From assembly GCA_026706735.1 (NCBI GenBank), contig JAPOYD010000179.1, forward strand, positions 11,027 through 63,084: 52,058 bases of DNA, written 5' to 3'. The DNA comes from Nitrospinota bacterium (GTDB taxonomy: Bacteria; UBA8248). Shown here piece after piece: positions 9,018 through 17,366 of this stretch; the first letter of the stretch is position 1; the number at the start of each line of letters is the position of its first letter. A program made the position numbers and the translations under genes. Below the pieces are notes generated by a model, which worked only from the letters and a program-made list of their open reading frames with translations, was not told the DNA's origin and did no database searches.

Positions 9018-10010
9018 GTGGCCACCAGGGCGAAGAAGAGAAGATCGGCAAAACCGAAAAGGTTGACGAAAAAAGACCTGAACGCGATGTACCGCAACAT
9101 GCTGCGTATCCGCCGCTTCGAGGAGAAGACGGACGAGTTCTTCATGGCGGGCCGGGTGAAGGGGGCGGTCCACGTGAGCATCGGGCAGGAGGCGTGCTCG
9201 GTCGGCGTCTGCACCGCGCTGAACGACGAAGATGCCATCCTGACCACCCACCGGGGCCACGGGCACTCTATCGCCAAGGGCACCCGGATGCCCGAGATGA
9301 TGGCCGAGTTGCTCGGCAAGTCCACGGGCCTCTGCAAGGCGCGCGGCGGTTCCATGCACATCGCCGACATCTCGAAGGGCCACTACGGCGCGCATTCCAT
9401 CGTGGGGGCGAACATGCCGATGGCCACGGGCATGGGCCTCGCCTATCAACTCGAAGGCTCGGGCCGCGTGGCGGTGGTCTTCTTCGGGGACGGGGCGTCC
9501 AACCAGGGCAGCTTCCATGAGTCGATGAACCTGTGCGCTATCTGGAAGCTGCCGGTCATCTTCTTTTGCGAGAACAATCACTACGCGGTGAGCTACCACG
9601 TGGAGCGCTCCACGTCCGTCAAGGACATCAGCGTGCGCGCGCAGGGCTACAACGCGCCCGGCGTGACGGTAGACGGCATGGACGTGGTGGCCGTCTACGA
9701 GGCGACGGCCGAGGCCGTGCGCAGAGCGCGCGAGGGCGGCGGCCCGAGCCTCATCGAGGCGAAGACGTACCGCTTCTTCGGCCATTCGCGCGGCGACCCC
9801 CAGTTCGGCCCCTACCGCACGAAAGAAGAGGTGGATGAGTGGAGAAAGCGCGATCCCCTCACCATCGCGGCGGATATGCTGAAACTCACGGAAGCGCAGA
9901 AAAAGGCGCACTTAAAAGCCGTGGACAAGGAATTGAACGGGGCCATCGACTTTGCGGAGGGAAGCCCGGAGGCCACGCTCGAATCCGCACTCGAGGACGT
10001 ATACGCTTAA
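9018..10010 (+). CDS. 2-oxoacid (pyruvate/acetoin-type) dehydrogenase E1 alpha
   Basis: Thiamine-diphosphate-dependent E1 alpha subunit, 330 residues. Family blocks are clear: MYRNMLRIRRFEEK, GAVHVSIGQEACSVG, TTHRGHGHSIAKG, GGSMHIAD, and the ThDP/Mg motif GDGASNQGSFHESMN...CENN. The start is GTG behind a GGAGGAGG site. The gene is followed after 54 bp by the matching E1 beta. No E2 lipoyl acyltransferase lies nearby; an E3 is encoded at 39889. Pyruvate, acetoin and branched-chain oxoacids are all possible substrates; the short alpha/beta form resembles acetoin or pyruvate dehydrogenases. Confidence 0.93.
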   Translation: MATRAKKRRSAKPKRLTKKDLNAMYRNMLRIRRFEEKTDEFFMAGRVKGAVHVSIGQEACSVGVCTALNDEDAILTTHRGHGHSIAKGTRMPEMMAELLGKSTGLCKARGGSMHIADISKGHYGAHSIVGANMPMATGMGLAYQLEGSGRVAVVFFGDGASNQGSFHESMNLCAIWKLPVIFFCENNHYAVSYHVERSTSVKDISVRAQGYNAPGVTVDGMDVVAVYEATAEAVRRAREGGGPSLIEAKTYRFFGHSRGDPQFGPYRTKEEVDEWRKRDPLTIAADMLKLTEAQKKAHLKAVDKELNGAIDFAEGSPEATLESALEDVYA

Positions 10011-10064
10011 GGATTCCCGTCCCGTGGCGCTGCGCGCCCGGTGTAAACCCTGGAGAGAAATGAG

Positions 10065-11045
10065 ATGCGAGAGATCACTTTTGTAGAGGCGTTGACCGAA
10101 GCCCATCACGAGGAGATGGAGCGTGATGAGCGCGTGATCGTGATGGGCGAGGACGTGGAGCTGGCCTATGTCTTCGGCGTCACGAAGGGCCTCGCGGAAA
10201 AGTTCGGGCGAGACCGCGTGCGCGACACGCCCATCAGCGAACTCGGCATCGTGGGCGCGGGCGTGGGCGCCGCCATGGCGGGCTACCGGCCCATCGTCGA
10301 GATCATGTTCATGGACTTCATCATGCTGGCGATGGACCCGCTCATCAACCAGGCGGCGAAGCTGCGCTACATGCTGGGCGGGCAGTTGAGCGTGCCGCTC
10401 GTCGTGCGCACCCCCGGCGGCGGCGGCGTTCAGTACGGTCCCACGCACAGCCAGTGTCTGGAAGCCTGGTTCATGCAGATACCGGGCATCAAGGTGGCGG
10501 CGCCGAGCGACCCCGCGGATGCCAAGGGCCTGATGTGCTCGGCGATAAGAGATGACAACCCCGTCCTCGTCGTGGAGCACAAGATGCTCTACAAGATGAA
10601 GGGCCCCGTTCCCGAGGGCGAGCACGTCACCCCCTTCGGGCAGGCCGCCGTGAAGCGCGAAGGCGGCGACATCACCCTCATCGGCGTGGGCTATCAGGTG
10701 CACAACTGCCTGGCGGCGGCGGATGAACTCGGAAAAGAGGGCATCAGCGCCGAAGTGGTCGACCCGAGAACCCTGGCCCCGCTCGATACCGGGACGCTTG
10801 CCGAATCCGTCCGCAAGACGAACCGCTGCATCATCGTCGAGGAGGGGCACCTGAGGAGCGGCGTGGGTTCGGAGATTTCCGCCGCGGTCCAGGAGGAAGC
10901 CTTCGACTACCTCGACGCCCCCATCGGCCGCGTGGCCGCTCTCGATGCGCCCATCCCCTTCGAGCCCCGCCTCGAGGATTTCGTTCTCCCCAACACGGCC
11001 AACGTCGTCGACGCCGCGAAGAAGGCGCTGGGGGTGACGGTGTAA
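10065..11045 (+). CDS. 2-oxoacid (pyruvate/acetoin-type) dehydrogenase E1 beta
   Basis: 326-residue beta subunit of the alpha2-beta2 E1. Visible family features are EALTEAHHEEMERDERVIVMGEDV, DTPISELGIVGAGVGAAMAG, EIMFMDFIMLAMDPLINQAAK, GGVQYGPTHSQ, and VDPRTLAPLDTGTLAESVRKTNR. It provides the ThDP-activating Glu (in ISELGIVG) to the alpha subunit. The stop is followed within 30 bp by an inverted-repeat element rather than an E2 gene. Confidence 0.93.
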   Translation: MREITFVEALTEAHHEEMERDERVIVMGEDVELAYVFGVTKGLAEKFGRDRVRDTPISELGIVGAGVGAAMAGYRPIVEIMFMDFIMLAMDPLINQAAKLRYMLGGQLSVPLVVRTPGGGGVQYGPTHSQCLEAWFMQIPGIKVAAPSDPADAKGLMCSAIRDDNPVLVVEHKMLYKMKGPVPEGEHVTPFGQAAVKREGGDITLIGVGYQVHNCLAAADELGKEGISAEVVDPRTLAPLDTGTLAESVRKTNRCIIVEEGHLRSGVGSEISAAVQEEAFDYLDAPIGRVAALDAPIPFEPRLEDFVLPNTANVVDAAKKALGVTV

Positions 11046-11072
11046 GGCGCGTGCGGCGAACCTTCCCTCATC

Positions 11073-11297
11073 GGGGGTGTTGAAAAAGCCCCGATGGAAG
11101 AGCGTTCGTGTCTTTTGTAGGGGCGGACCTGCGTGTCCGCTCAAAACCCGAGTCCGCATATTGAACGGATATCAGGGGCCCGAACACCAACGGGAAGGAA
11201 AATCGCAAGAAAGTCCGCTCCAACAACAGGGCGGACACGCAGGTCCGCCCCTACAGGAAACCCATTCCTTGCTTCCCGGGGGTTTTCAACAGCCCCG
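11073..11297. repeat. Composite inverted-repeat element
   Basis: A 225-bp segment bounded by GGGTGTTGAAAAAGCCCC (11075-11092) and its inverted partner GGTTTTCAACAGCCCC (11281-11296). Inside are a broken GTAGGGGCGGAC palindrome (11117-11140) and an intact one (11229-11255). It looks like a short mobile or recombined repeat unit with nested palindromes and has no convincing coding content. Confidence 0.7.
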
Positions 11298-11385
11298 AAT
11301 TGGTCGGATTCGACTCTTTGACTTATCCTCCCCACTTGGGCGAGCGGCTCCAGTTTCAAGAGATCAGCGCCGGGACGGCGGGGCG

Positions 11386-12846
11386 CTACTCCTCGTTCCA
11401 CGCCTCCTCGTACTTCGCCCGGTGCTCGTCGGGCAGCGGGGAGGCGAAATACGAGATCCCGATGAAGAGCACCGTGTTCACCAGCAGACCGAAGAAGCCC
11501 GGCGCCGGCGCGCTGCCCACGTTGATGGGCGGCGGCCCCGAGGCGAAAAAGGTGTAGTAGGTGCCGAGTGCCACCCCGACGACCCAACCTATCTCGGCCC
11601 CCAGCTTCGAGGCCCGCTTCCAGTAGAGGCCGCCGATCAGCAGGGGCAGGAACTGCATGTGGAACATCACCACCAGCTTGACCAGCGCCCAGATGTAGGG
11701 CGGCCGGGCGAGGGCGATCCACACGGCCAGAAACCCGAAGACCAGCATGGCCCACTTGCCGATCAGGACGGATTGCTCCTGGGAGACGTCCTTCTTGATG
11801 AAGCCCCGGACGATGTCCTTCGACAGGATGGCGTTCGCGCCCACGAGGCCGGAATCCAGGGTGGACATGCCGCACGCCCAGACGACCACCACCAGCCAGG
11901 CCATGAGCCAGGGGGCCTGCTTCTGGATGGTCACGAGAATGGCCTGGTCCATGTTCAGGCCGGGGCCGGCGAAGACGCGGCTGATCATCCCCAGGAAGAG
12001 GAAGATCACGACCATCACGAGCAGCATCGCCGCCGTCAGAACCACGTTCCGGCGGTACTCGTCCAGGCTGCGGATGGTGTACATGCGCGTCATGCGGTCG
12101 CCCATCGTGAGGGGATGGGCGGCCATGAACACGAACCAGCCGAGGAACAGCCCGAAGGATATGGCGTCGGGCGTGAACAGGGTATGCGACTCGGGCAGCT
12201 TGTCGATCATCGTGGAGTAGCCGCCCACGGCGTAGAAGAGATACGCTAACGCCACCACGCCGAACGACAGGGAGAGCACGCCCTGTAGGACGTCGGTGTA
12301 GATGACCCCCCGCATCCCGCCGTAGATGGTGTAGCCCACGCCGATGACGAGCAGGAGGAGCACCCCCCAGATGTAGGGAATGTTCGCGAACCGCTCGAGG
12401 ACGGTGCCCATGGCGACGGCGTTCGAGGCGAAATAGGGAACCAGGAAGATGATGGTCCCGACGGCCCCGCAGATCCGCAGCAGCTCGCTCTGGTAGAAAT
12501 CCCCGTAGAAATCCTGCGCGGTGACGTAGTTGAACTTCTTGCCCACCGGCCAGAGGCGCTTGCCGATGTACCAGAGCGGGAACGCCATGAAGGCGTATGC
12601 GAACCCGTAGCCCACGAAGCCCACGCCCTTCAGGTAGAACCAGCCCACCGTGCCCAGGTAGATGCCGCCCGACATGAGCGTGGCCACGATGCTGAACGAG
12701 TTGGGAATGTAGCCGACGTTGCGGCCCGCCACGTAATAGTCTTCCTCGGTCGCCTTTTCCGCGTGATAGCGGTAAACGACCAGGATGGTGACGATCAGGT
12801 AGGCGACGACCGACCCGAAGATGAAGTACGGCGAGGACCAGTTCAT
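11386..12846 (-). CDS. Sodium:solute symporter (SSS) family permease
   Basis: 486 residues from the ATG at 12846, with about 12-13 membrane helices. The SSS signature region is present (GGMRGVIYTDVLQGVL), as are an AGRNVGYIPNSFSIVATLMSGG block near the first helices and STLDSGLVGANAILSKDIV. A GGAGGA site precedes this ATG and the ATGA overlaps the stop of the small membrane gene upstream, proving the start better than the longer frame. It imports an unknown organic solute with sodium; carboxylates are common for this subgroup. Confidence 0.9.
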   Translation of the reverse strand: MNWSSPYFIFGSVVAYLIVTILVVYRYHAEKATEEDYYVAGRNVGYIPNSFSIVATLMSGGIYLGTVGWFYLKGVGFVGYGFAYAFMAFPLWYIGKRLWPVGKKFNYVTAQDFYGDFYQSELLRICGAVGTIIFLVPYFASNAVAMGTVLERFANIPYIWGVLLLLVIGVGYTIYGGMRGVIYTDVLQGVLSLSFGVVALAYLFYAVGGYSTMIDKLPESHTLFTPDAISFGLFLGWFVFMAAHPLTMGDRMTRMYTIRSLDEYRRNVVLTAAMLLVMVVIFLFLGMISRVFAGPGLNMDQAILVTIQKQAPWLMAWLVVVVWACGMSTLDSGLVGANAILSKDIVRGFIKKDVSQEQSVLIGKWAMLVFGFLAVWIALARPPYIWALVKLVVMFHMQFLPLLIGGLYWKRASKLGAEIGWVVGVALGTYYTFFASGPPPINVGSAPAPGFFGLLVNTVLFIGISYFASPLPDEHRAKYEEAWNEE

Positions 12847-13031
12847 GACGAGTCCTCCTCTCCGTACACCACCCGGTACAGCAGCCAGAGTCCGTACAGG
12901 GCGACAAGCGGATACCACAGGATCGTGAAATACTTGTTGTTAATGATGGGATTGACCGTTGTCGTCAGGGCGAGAACGAGAAAGACGATGAACAGCCAAC
13001 CGTTCGTCGTGGGTACGCCATCCTTGAGCAT
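12843..13031 (-). CDS. Small two-helix membrane protein paired with the SSS permease
   Basis: 62 residues from the ATG at 13031, with two membrane segments (GWLFIVFLVLALTTTV and FTILWYPLVALYGLWLLYR) and an acidic end. A GGGGGG run serves as ribosome site. It overlaps the symporter start by ATGA. Small partner proteins beside SSS permeases are common, so an accessory subunit is the likely role; I do not recognise a named family. Confidence 0.7.
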   Translation of the reverse strand: MLKDGVPTTNGWLFIVFLVLALTTTVNPIINNKYFTILWYPLVALYGLWLLYRVVYGEEDSS

Positions 13032-13296
13032 GATGATTCCCCCCCTTGGAGTGCGGGCCCCTCGCGCCTCCTCGAACGGGGAAAACCTCTCCCCTCCCGA
13101 GCGCTTCGGGCGGTACACACTTTCATACTCGGGTGGAGATACAGAGGCCCCTGTTTTCGGCGAGAATACGCCAATGATCGATGATAATATAAATACTTAA
13201 ATTACGTCAAGAGGGGAATATATGGTCTGTTTGCGCCTTTCCGGCTCAGGAAGAAGCCTTCGACCGGGCGCGCCCCGAAAATCGAATTGTTTATCG

Positions 13297-13420
13297 TAGG
13301 GACAGGCCTCCGTGCCTGTCCTGATTGTAACCATCCTGCAAAAGGACAACCACGGAGGGTTGTCCCTACGATTGCAGAAAATCGCTATCACGATCCGCAA
13401 GGGGCTTTTTCAACAATCCC
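13297..13420. repeat. Palindromes in the 13032-13499 gap
   Basis: The gap before the coiled-coil gene holds a GGACAGG...CCTGTCC hairpin (13300-13322), an inverted pair of GGACAACC/GGTTGTCC elements (13342-13368), and a GGGCTTTTTCAACAATCCC hairpin element (13402-13420). Nothing else is recognisable there. Confidence 0.65.
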
Positions 13421-13499
13421 GGCTCTCTTTGACTTACCCTCCGCTCTGGGCGAGACTGACTGCTTAGCTGCTCCACGAGGACAGCCTGGAGATAGCCGA

Positions 13500-13823
13500 A
13501 TGACCGAATATGAAGCCGCAAGCCTCGCAGTGCAACAAGCCGCACTCGCGGCGCAACAAGCCGCCATATGGGTCGCCGCCGCCGTCGGGGCCGCGCAATG
13601 CAGCCTCATCGGGGTCGGACTCTACATCATGCGCCGAGCCTCCATTCAGCGCGACGCCATGCTCCAGGAAACCATGAAGGCGCTCGACAGTCAGCACCGG
13701 GAAACCATGGCGTCACTCGAAAGCCGACATCGCAAAACCATGAAGGCGCTGGAAAATCAAAACAACGCGATGATGGAACTCATCCGCCGCACTTCCGCGC
13801 CGTCAGCGCAAGGGGACGGTTGA
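13500..13823 (+). CDS. Small membrane/coiled-coil protein (paralogue)
   Basis: 107 residues: an Ala/Gln-rich amphipathic start, one membrane helix (IWVAAAVGAAQCSLIGVGLY, residues 23-42), and a coiled coil of 'H R ETMASLES' style 11-residue units, ending MELIRRTSAPSAQGDG. The ATG at 13500 has GGAG 8 bases upstream. It is the same family as 3091-3330 and 17367-17972. The last 84 bases have a diverged copy at 15412-15495 on the other side of the MFS gene. Function unknown. Confidence 0.72.
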   Translation: MTEYEAASLAVQQAALAAQQAAIWVAAAVGAAQCSLIGVGLYIMRRASIQRDAMLQETMKALDSQHRETMASLESRHRKTMKALENQNNAMMELIRRTSAPSAQGDG

Positions 13824-14045
13824 CGAGGGTGTCACCGCCTCCGCCGTATCGGTTTTTCTTCACCTGCGCCTGGATTTCATGGATCGCGCCGACTTTCTGA
13901 AACCCCGGCGGCGGCCATCGGCCGGGATAGAACTTTCGCGCCTGTGCGCCATGCCAGGTGTCTGCCTCGACCCGGCGGAGCCGGCTCTGCCGGTATCTGG
14001 CATCCCCGGCCCGGTTTCCCGCCGCCGTCCCCGCTGAGGCCGCCC

Positions 14046-15356
14046 GTGCTGAAGATCCTCGCCGACCGCACCTACCGCCATCTGTTCGCCGCGCAGGTTA
14101 CGGCCCTCGTGGGCACGGGACTCGCCACGATTGCGCTGGGCCTCCTCGCCTACGACCTCGCGGAGGAGGAGGCGGCGATGGTGCTGGGCACCGTCTTCAC
14201 CATCAAGATGGTGGCCTACGTCGGAGTCGCGCCCATCGCCGGCGCCTTCGCCGACAGGGTCCCGCGCCGGGCGCTGCTCGTGGCGCTCGATATCGCCCGC
14301 GCCGCCGCGGCCCTGGCATTGCCCTTCGTGACGCAGATCTGGCAGCTCTATGCCTTGATCTTCATCCTTCAATCGGCCTCCGCGGCCTTCACCCCGACCT
14401 TCCAGGCGACGATACCGGACGTGCTGCCCGAAGAATCCCGCTACACCCGTGCGCTGTCGCTCTCGCGCCTCGCCTACGACCTCGAGAACATCTTCAGCCC
14501 GGTTCTCGCGGCGCTGCTGCTGGCGGTGATGTCCTTCGACGCCCTGTTCATCGGCACGATGGCCGGGTATCTCGCCTCGGCTTTGCTGGTGGCCTCGGTG
14601 CTTCTGCCGAGCACAGCTCCCGGGGCACCGCGAGGCGTCTACGAGGGCACGACCCGCGGTATCCGCATCTATCTCGCCACGCCCCGGCTCCGCGGGCTCC
14701 TGGCGCTGAATCTCGCTGCGGCGGCCGCGGGCGCGATGGTGCTGGTCAACACCGTCGTTCTGGTGCGGGGCGGGCTGGGGCTGGGCGAGAGCGCCGTGGC
14801 GTGGACGATGGGCGCGTTCGGAGGGGGTTCGATGCTGTCCGCGCTCACCCTGCCGCGCCTGCTGGACCGGGCGCCGGAGCGGGCGGTGATGCTGACGGGC
14901 GCCGCGCTGATGGTAGCGAGCCTGTGCGCGCTTGCCGCGCTCATCGCAAGCGTCGGGCTCTCCTGGCCCTTCCTTCTCGGCGCATGGGTCACGGTGGGGA
15001 TCGGCTATTCCGGCGTACTCACGCCGTCGGGGCGGCTTCTTAGGCGCTCCTCGAATCCCGAGGACCGGCCCGCGCTCTTCGCGGCGCAGTTCGCGCTCAG
15101 CCATGCCTGCTGGCTGGTGACCTATCCGCTCTCGGGCTGGTTGATGACCGCCTTTGGGCCGCTCGCCGCGCTCGCCGGGTTGAGCGCGCTGGCTCTCCTC
15201 GGCGCGGCGCTCGCGCTGCGCCTGTGGCCGGGCGCCGACCCGGTCGAGATAGCGCATCGTCATGACGACCTCCCGCCCCATCATCCGCATCTTCGAGGCG
15301 GGCGCGAACACGTTCATCCCTACGTGATCGATGATTTGCACAGGCGCTGGCCATAG
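14046..15356 (+). CDS. MFS transporter with His-rich C-terminal tail
   Basis: 436 residues, GTG start with GAGG 8 bases before. It has twelve predicted membrane helices with the MFS loop 'GAFADRVPRRALLVALD' between helices 2 and 3. After the last helix comes a cytoplasmic tail rich in His (HRHDDLPPHHPHL, then HVHPY, ending DDLHRRWP). His-rich tails occur in nickel/cobalt exporters of the NreB type, so metal binding or efflux is possible, but many MFS proteins with this tail have unknown substrates. It is flanked by related copies of a coiled-coil gene 3' end, suggesting it sits inside a duplicated or inserted segment. Confidence 0.85.
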   Translation: MLKILADRTYRHLFAAQVTALVGTGLATIALGLLAYDLAEEEAAMVLGTVFTIKMVAYVGVAPIAGAFADRVPRRALLVALDIARAAAALALPFVTQIWQLYALIFILQSASAAFTPTFQATIPDVLPEESRYTRALSLSRLAYDLENIFSPVLAALLLAVMSFDALFIGTMAGYLASALLVASVLLPSTAPGAPRGVYEGTTRGIRIYLATPRLRGLLALNLAAAAAGAMVLVNTVVLVRGGLGLGESAVAWTMGAFGGGSMLSALTLPRLLDRAPERAVMLTGAALMVASLCALAALIASVGLSWPFLLGAWVTVGIGYSGVLTPSGRLLRRSSNPEDRPALFAAQFALSHACWLVTYPLSGWLMTAFGPLAALAGLSALALLGAALALRLWPGADPVEIAHRHDDLPPHHPHLRGGREHVHPYVIDDLHRRWP

Positions 15357-15411
15357 GCGGTTCCGCGTTCACCCGAGGAGCGCATCGAGAACGGCTGGGG
15401 AACCGGAAAGC

Positions 15412-15495
15412 GTGAAGACTTTGGAAGGTCGAAACAACGCGCCGATGGAACTCATCCGGCGCACGTCTGCGCCTTCGGCGCAAGGGGATGGGTGA
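15412..15495 (+). pseudogene. 3' fragment of the 13500 coiled-coil gene
   Basis: Aligned without gaps to 13740-13823, this 84-bp piece differs at 16 positions by eye and keeps the frame and the TGA (ending ELIRRTSAPSAQGDG). Similarity continues weakly past the stop (ggtttttcttc). Nothing upstream matches the rest of the gene, so this is a relic of a partial duplication. Confidence 0.75.
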
Positions 15496-15627
15496 GGGGG
15501 AGGCGGGTTTTTCTTCGCCACCCCGGTCCTGATTTTTCCTGATATTCAACGTCATCGTGCGGGTGCGCCCGTGCAGTACCGGCCGGGCAAGGCAATCCCG
15601 TACGCGATAGCGCCTGGTTTTTCGATT

Positions 15628-16749
15628 TTACCTGCCGGTTCCGATCCAGGCGGAGCCGTAGTCATTCCGGGGATTGCGGTATATGTTGTGCGCGTGGCCT
15701 GTCGCGCTACCGCCGTCTTGCGGCGCGTACTCGAGCAGGATCGAGGGACCGGTCACACGGAAATACGCGGCGCCCCGGACGCCCTGCGGTCCCCACCAGC
15801 CGAAATACGTATCGTCGATCTCCGCCTTCACGGTCGCCATCTTCGCCGCGTAGTCGTCAGCGTTGATGAAGCCCAGACGCGCGGCTATCACGCCCAGAAG
15901 GAGTTCTTTCTGCGTATCCGTCAGGTCACCGCCCTTGATGCCTTCCGGTGCGAGGACGGTCCCGTACTTCCCCGGCCCGGACTGGAGGTCGATGGCTCCT
16001 TCTCCGCGCACGGCGAGCTTTTTCTGGTCACTGTTCAGGCTGTCCAGGAAGGTCCGGGCCGCGGTGGTTTCTTCTTCGGTAATGAAAATTTCCTTGCCAT
16101 CGTATCGCAGACGGAGCGGGCTGCCGCCTGTAAGCATCGGTGAGAAAGAAACGTCAGGGCCGTAAACGGTGATGTTGATGGCGAGGTGATGGCCCCCGAA
16201 CTGGAACATCCAGGGCAGATTCGCAGAAGGTTTTCCTAAAAACGCGACAGAATAGAATTCGGACCCGTATTGCATAAAACGGTTTGACCTCAGCGTGTCT
16301 GCGGCCGCCAACTGGTAGTCGATGTTCCTGGCGCCTTTTTCGCTCATGAATTCGGCGAGCAGAGTGTCCAGATTCGCGCGCTGCGCTTCGGTGAGTTCAC
16401 CCAGTTTCAAGCCGCCGCGGGGGAACATGCCCTCGGGCAAGTTCGACCAGTTCGACCGCTGGGCGTTGTCGGAAAACGCATACGTCGCCGCTTTTTTCTG
16501 CGCGTCGTTCAGCGAGGCCAGAAAGGCCGTTGCCGCCGAGGCGATGGCTGCGGTTTTCTCATCCCTCTCTCGCGCGCTGTAGGAGCCACTAAGGGGAAGC
16601 TCCACCGGCGAGGTATTCGCCCCGAAAACAATCTGCGTGATGAGCTTGGGATATTGAAACGAGAAAATACCGATTGCGAGGATGACAACCGAAACGCCGA
16701 GTAAATATTTCAGTGTGCGCCTTATCGAGTTCCGGTTTGACAACATCAT
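15628..16749 (-). CDS. DUF3500-family protein
   Basis: About 373 residues. A single N-terminal membrane helix or uncleaved signal (LLGVSVVILAIGIFSF) is followed by the DUF3500 pattern: 'AFLASLNDAQKKAATYAF', W-P-, RGGLKLGELTEAQR, HHLAINITVYGPDVSFSPML, and the second 'FLDSLNSDQKKLA' repeat. The frame extends to a TTG at 16785, but the ATG pair at 16749/16746 has a GAGG site, so the start is placed there. DUF3500 proteins have no established biochemical role; location is probably periplasmic. Flanking genes run the opposite way or are unrelated. Confidence 0.82.
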   Translation of the reverse strand: MMLSNRNSIRRTLKYLLGVSVVILAIGIFSFQYPKLITQIVFGANTSPVELPLSGSYSARERDEKTAAIASAATAFLASLNDAQKKAATYAFSDNAQRSNWSNLPEGMFPRGGLKLGELTEAQRANLDTLLAEFMSEKGARNIDYQLAAADTLRSNRFMQYGSEFYSVAFLGKPSANLPWMFQFGGHHLAINITVYGPDVSFSPMLTGGSPLRLRYDGKEIFITEEETTAARTFLDSLNSDQKKLAVRGEGAIDLQSGPGKYGTVLAPEGIKGGDLTDTQKELLLGVIAARLGFINADDYAAKMATVKAEIDDTYFGWWGPQGVRGAAYFRVTGPSILLEYAPQDGGSATGHAHNIYRNPRNDYGSAWIGTGR

Positions 16750-16785
16750 AATCCTCGTTTTCAAGTTCTTCCGTTCAATGGGCAA

Positions 16786-17152
16786 TGATACGCGCGAATC
16801 TCACCCCGTACATTGTTGAGAATTTTTCAAAGATTATCCAGCAGCACAGGGGTCCGGGGGCGCGCCGGCGATCCGGCCATCGTCCGAATGAGGTGGATTG
16901 CCCCTGTCGCCACATTTGCTTCGCGCTCCATGACGCTCACCAGTCGAGCCATTCATCATCTCTTTCACACGAAAGCGCGTTTCATTGCAGGATATGCGTG
17001 CACCCGGCATCAGGCAAAGCCGCGCCAGGCGGCGATTCGGGATGTATGGAAAAGCGGTGATTCCCCCTGCGTTCTCATGGGACGGGACCATCGCCCATTT
17101 CGGAGCGGGTTTCCTGGGGGGTCGGTGAGTTCCAAACCACGACGATGTAAGT
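16786..17152. other. Gap without recognisable gene
   Basis: Short frames exist on both strands but none has a ribosome site or recognisable protein. I see no stable hairpin here beyond the palindromes that begin at 17153. Confidence 0.4.
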
Positions 17153-17273
17153 GTAGGGGACGCATATATGCGTCCCTGCTTTTTCGCCGCCCATCATGGG
17201 TCGCATGTATGCGACCCCTACAAGGGGGCATCACCGTTATCCCCCTTGTAGGGGGGGCTTTTTCAACAACCCC
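17153..17273. repeat. Palindrome cluster
   Basis: Two hairpins of the GGGNNGCATATATGC type (17153-17179; 17197-17222), then CCCCCTTGTAGGGGGG and the GGGCTTTTTCAACAACCCC element (17255-17273). It lies downstream of the 17367 gene and may terminate it as well as being repeat DNA. Confidence 0.7.
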
Positions 17274-17366
17274 TCTTCACTCGGGTTTCGCACCGCATCA
17301 CGCGGAACTCGCACTCTCCGACTGTTTCATGAGCGCCTCCACTTCATCCGAAAACCGGTTTCCGGA

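Noticed and set aside
11141..12907. 588-codon minus-strand open frame over the symporter
   Set aside because: It is a shifted frame of the SSS gene, with Arg/His/Gly-rich composition typical of GC-rich shadow frames and no family motif.
13860..15341. 493-codon minus-strand frame opposite the MFS gene
   Set aside because: Composition is dominated by Arg, Gly, Gln and His as expected for the complement of a GC-rich membrane protein; no domain seen.
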